Positions 61,586 through 64,000 of a DNA stretch of 64,000 nucleotides are shown here, piece by piece. Both the position numbers and the translations under genes were made by a program. A model generated the notes under the pieces. The model ran no database searches and was not told where the DNA came from. It was given only the letters and a program-made list of their open reading frames with translations. Numbering within the stretch: position 1 is the stretch's first letter; each line of letters starts with the position of its first letter. This DNA comes from Azadirachta indica (lineage: Eukaryota; Streptophyta; Magnoliopsida; Sapindales; Meliaceae), in contig CM040445.1 of assembly GCA_022749755.1 (NCBI GenBank), positions 3,369,182 to 3,433,181 of the forward strand, in the 5' to 3' direction.

Positions 61586-61600
61586 AAACCCTAACCCTAA
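61586..61600 (+). promoter_or_regulatory. Telo-box (AAACCCTAACCCTAA) in the PP2A leader
   Basis: A double telomere-like motif about 105 bp upstream of the start codon and shortly after a TATA-like TTTTTTATATT. Telo-boxes are common close to the start site of plant translation and cell-cycle genes and bind Pur-alpha and TRB-type proteins. Confidence 0.6.
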
Positions 61601-61613
61601 TCTTGAATCTGCG

Positions 61614-61622
61614 ATGACCTGA
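61614..61622 (+). promoter_or_regulatory. Minimal upstream ORF (ATG ACC TGA) in the PP2A leader
   Basis: An ATG followed by one sense codon and a stop, 84 bp before the main ATG. If within the transcript it could reduce or tune translation. Confidence 0.4.
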
Positions 61623-61705
61623 ACTTCCACCCGTCATTGTCCGTACTCACACTCCTCCGTCCGATCACCAAAACGTCTTACGGCGTCGAACGAAATTCCG
61701 AAACG

Positions 61706-63295
61706 ATGCCGCCGCAGGCCGATCTGGACCGTCAGATCGAGCACTTGATGCAGTGCAAGCCGTTGCCAGAAGAGGAGGTGAAGACTTTGTGTGAGCAAGC
61801 GAGAGCGATTCTGGTGGAGGAATGGAACGTGCAGCCCGTCAAATGTCCGGTCACCGTCTGCGGCGACATTCACGGGCAATTCCACGATCTCGTCGAGCTT
61901 TTTCGCATCGGCGGCAAAGCTCCTGACACCAATTATCTCTTCATGGGCGATTACGTCGGTCAGTTCTTCTACATTTGCATATTGTACCCGTGTGGGCATA
62001 TTAGTAAATATTTTGACTATAGTTAGTAAGTTTATTTATTTTTGGATATCGTCAAGACTTTTTTATGGTATAGAAATCTTGTAGAGATAGATGCAATGTT
62101 TAAAAATGATAATTTGTCTTACAATTTTGGAGTTTGGCAGATTTTTACCCAAAATAAATATTCTACGGGTATTTTAGAGGGATAGCATTGCATCCATAAA
62201 TTTATAGAAATTTAAGTTACAGGATATGCTTCTGATATTACCTATTGTCGAGTTAATTTAGCGTCTTTTTTTCTTTTCTTTTTCAAATGAAGAGAAGTCT
62301 TAGGCAAATATTTTGGAATGATGGAAGTGCATTAGTAGTTAACATTTCTTGGAGCTGATGGTTATTAGATGCATAGCTTTTCACATATACAACTTGCTTT
62401 GACGATGAATAAAACTGCATACCATAATGAAGATGCTTTCTCTAGCAGATTGTTCTGACATTATTACATTAAGACAACTGTCGATGGGACATAGATAGAT
62501 TCACTACAGGATTATCCTTTATTGCACAAACACTTCACCTGTGAGTACCCATGTCAATATTGACAAACAGATTTCATGTAATTTAGGGCTCATAACAGGC
62601 TTATGTGAAGTCTGATCCACATCTTTCAAATGCACTACTTTTATTTCACACATTAATATTTGTTACATTCTTGCCAATGGGTTTACAATTTCAGCCTTAC
62701 TCCAAATCCACTTTTCTTCTGCATAACACCTTTTGGTTCTCGTGTTAAATTACATCAAGTTTTAGATTTGTTATCCAAGTGGCACTCTGGTTCTTGATAT
62801 ACTTATGGACTTTTAGAAGTTAATGCGCAATCATGCTGAAGTGAAAATCAAAGCACTAGTGTCTGTAAGCAAAAGAAAAAAAAAATTACTGGTCTGTGGA
62901 TGGCATTGATAAGTTAGTTTGAAAAATGAAGGGGATTCTGAAGCTGATACATAATATCTATAGAAAATCATCTATAAAATCTCAAAATAATTAATCTCAT
63001 ACTTGAAAATTGTAAGTCTGTAGCCAATGCTGCCTAGTGCTAGAAAGTTGTAACTTTTCCAATTTGAGTAGGTTATTCTGTGACTTCCATTATAATCCTT
63101 TTAACCTTTGTTAAGGCTTTATTTACACACCTTTCTCTTGTCAAACTGTCGTTGATATATGGTGTTCTCGTATTATGCAGATCGTGGGTATTACTCAGTA
63201 GAGACTGTTACCCTTTTAGTTGCTCTAAAAGTTCGTTATAGAGATAGAATAACAATTCTAAGAGGAAATCACGAGAGTCGTCAGATAACTCAAGT
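61706..63295 (+). CDS. PP2A: PP2A catalytic subunit, PP2A-1/2/5 type (partial, 3' part off the right edge)
   Basis: Serine/threonine phosphatase catalytic subunit that works with A and B subunits. Exon 1 is 61706-61958 and exon 2 is 63181-63295; they join in phase and encode about 123 of an expected ~306 residues. The start [20 protein letters not shown] and [16 protein letters not shown] assign it to the PP2A-1/2/5 group rather than PP2A-3/4. The metal motifs [10 protein letters not shown] and GDYVDRGYYS (split by the intron) and RGNHESRQ are complete. Frame upstream of the ATG remains open but has no earlier ATG. A two-codon upstream frame lies at 61614-61622. The next exon, expected to begin YGFYDECLRK in the family, is not in the window. 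Confidence 0.93.
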
Positions 63296-63307
63296 GTAAG
63301 CATATCT

Positions 63308-63308
63308 A

Positions 63309-63339
<31 letters not shown>
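63308..63339. repeat. (CT)n microsatellite in PP2A intron 2
   Basis: An interrupted CT run followed by CACACACA, just after the donor site at 63296. Confidence 0.85.
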
Positions 63340-63558
63340 ACACACACAATTCTATGCATTGGAAAATTGCAATGGTTGCTTCATTGATTGTCAACAAACT
63401 TTATCTCTGATACCTTTGATGGCCAGCAGGCAGCATGTGCTCCTGTACATATTTATTTATCTTAAACTCTAAGGGTTTTTTGAAAACCCAAATTCTTGAC
63501 TAGCCTAACTTTTCTATTTTGTTAATCAATAACGCTAGTCAGCTTCTGCAAGTTTTAA

Positions 63559-64000
63559 CAGAGAATTCCACAAGGAGCATCTGAATGCTAGAAGCAGGTT
63601 ATAGTTCTACAAAATAATTAAACTTGTGAAGGAAGACAACGAATGACATTGAATTATTGACTACTGTGAAAGAAGGTGAGAGCTTTAACGAAGGCTATAT
63701 CACAGATGATCTTTCTTTGGAATTACGTATGAATGGAATCTGGGGTGTGCAGAAAGAGAACTAAAGTAGTAGTGGATTCTGGTAGTAACAAAATAACTTC
63801 CACAAGGAACATCTGAATGCTAGAGGCAGGTTATAGTTCTACCCAATAATTAAACAAACTTGTGAAGGAAGACAACAAATGACATTGAATCATTGACTAC
63901 TGTGAAAGAAGGAGAGAGCTTTAAACTATCCTGTAAGATAAGGTTTTGTCACAGATGATCTTTGTTTGGAATTACATGTGACTGGAATCTAGGATGTGCA
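63559..64000. repeat. ~232-bp tandem duplication in PP2A intron
   Basis: The block containing TTCCACAAGGAGCATCTGAA at 63566 recurs at 63798 (TTCCACAAGGAACATCTGAA). Both copies continue with GACATTGAAT, CATTGACTACTG-type sequence and TCACAGATGATCTTT, and end GATGTGCA or GGTGTGCA. Divergence of roughly a tenth of positions suggests an old duplication; the second copy reaches the window edge. Confidence 0.75.

Noticed and set aside
61637..61705. N-terminal extension of PP2A
   Set aside because: The frame is open upstream but has no ATG, and the family starts at the ATG at 61706.

Overview
This is plant nuclear DNA, very probably from a eudicot. It is AT-rich, its genes are split by GT-AG introns, and every gene I can name belongs to a plant family (hydroxyproline O-galactosyltransferase, R2R3-MYB, bHLH, germin-like protein, CPL-type phosphatase). 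Mutator-like and other terminal-inverted-repeat (TIR) elements fill much of the space between genes. No CRISPR array, prokaryotic operon, or clear tRNA or rRNA gene was seen. I cannot name the species from sequence alone.

Gene layout, left to right: TFIIB (-, 48-3848, last exon(s) off the left edge); an AT-rich repeat zone with two TIR elements (5.5-6.75 and 6.86-7.62 kb); a 5.4-kb element with about 1.2-kb inverted arms and one decayed gypsy-type (PF04195-like) gene (8.36-13.74 kb); an F-box fragment (14.2-14.5 kb); a 1.4-kb TIR element with cargo (14.9-16.25 kb); a seven-exon GALT6-like GT31 galactosyltransferase (-, 16787-20523); 5 kb without a recognisable gene; an R2R3-MYB of the TDF1/MYB35 type (+, 25893-27278); a plant-specific gene I cannot name (+, 28012-30465); an LC8-type dynein light chain with a long N-terminal extension (+, 31840-32838).

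From 35971 to 47287 lies an 11.3-kb Mutator-like element. It has TIRs of about 115 bp flanked by a near-perfect 9-bp target duplication. It carries a DUF1985/Ulp1-protease gene on the + strand and a MudrA-type transposase on the - strand, tail to tail, both broken. This matches the described Ulp1-carrying MULEs (Kaonashi, CUMULE). Then come a bHLH79-like factor (+, 49769-52672), a frameshifted intronless CPL4-like CTD phosphatase (-, 53224-54362), a germin-like protein (-, 55501-56169), 5-formyltetrahydrofolate cyclo-ligase (-, 57477-60010) and the first two exons of a PP2A catalytic subunit (+, from 61706, running off the right edge).

The genes are independent housekeeping or developmental genes, not a pathway cluster. 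The exon chains below were joined by hand: at every junction of the named multi-exon genes the phase and GT-AG signals agree. The most unusual objects are the long-arm inverted-repeat element, the dead Ulp1-MULE with its hairpin between convergent genes and its clustered GATCGAAA motifs, the TIR element with unexplained cargo, and a 25-nt microexon in TFIIB. I found no convincing new biological system.
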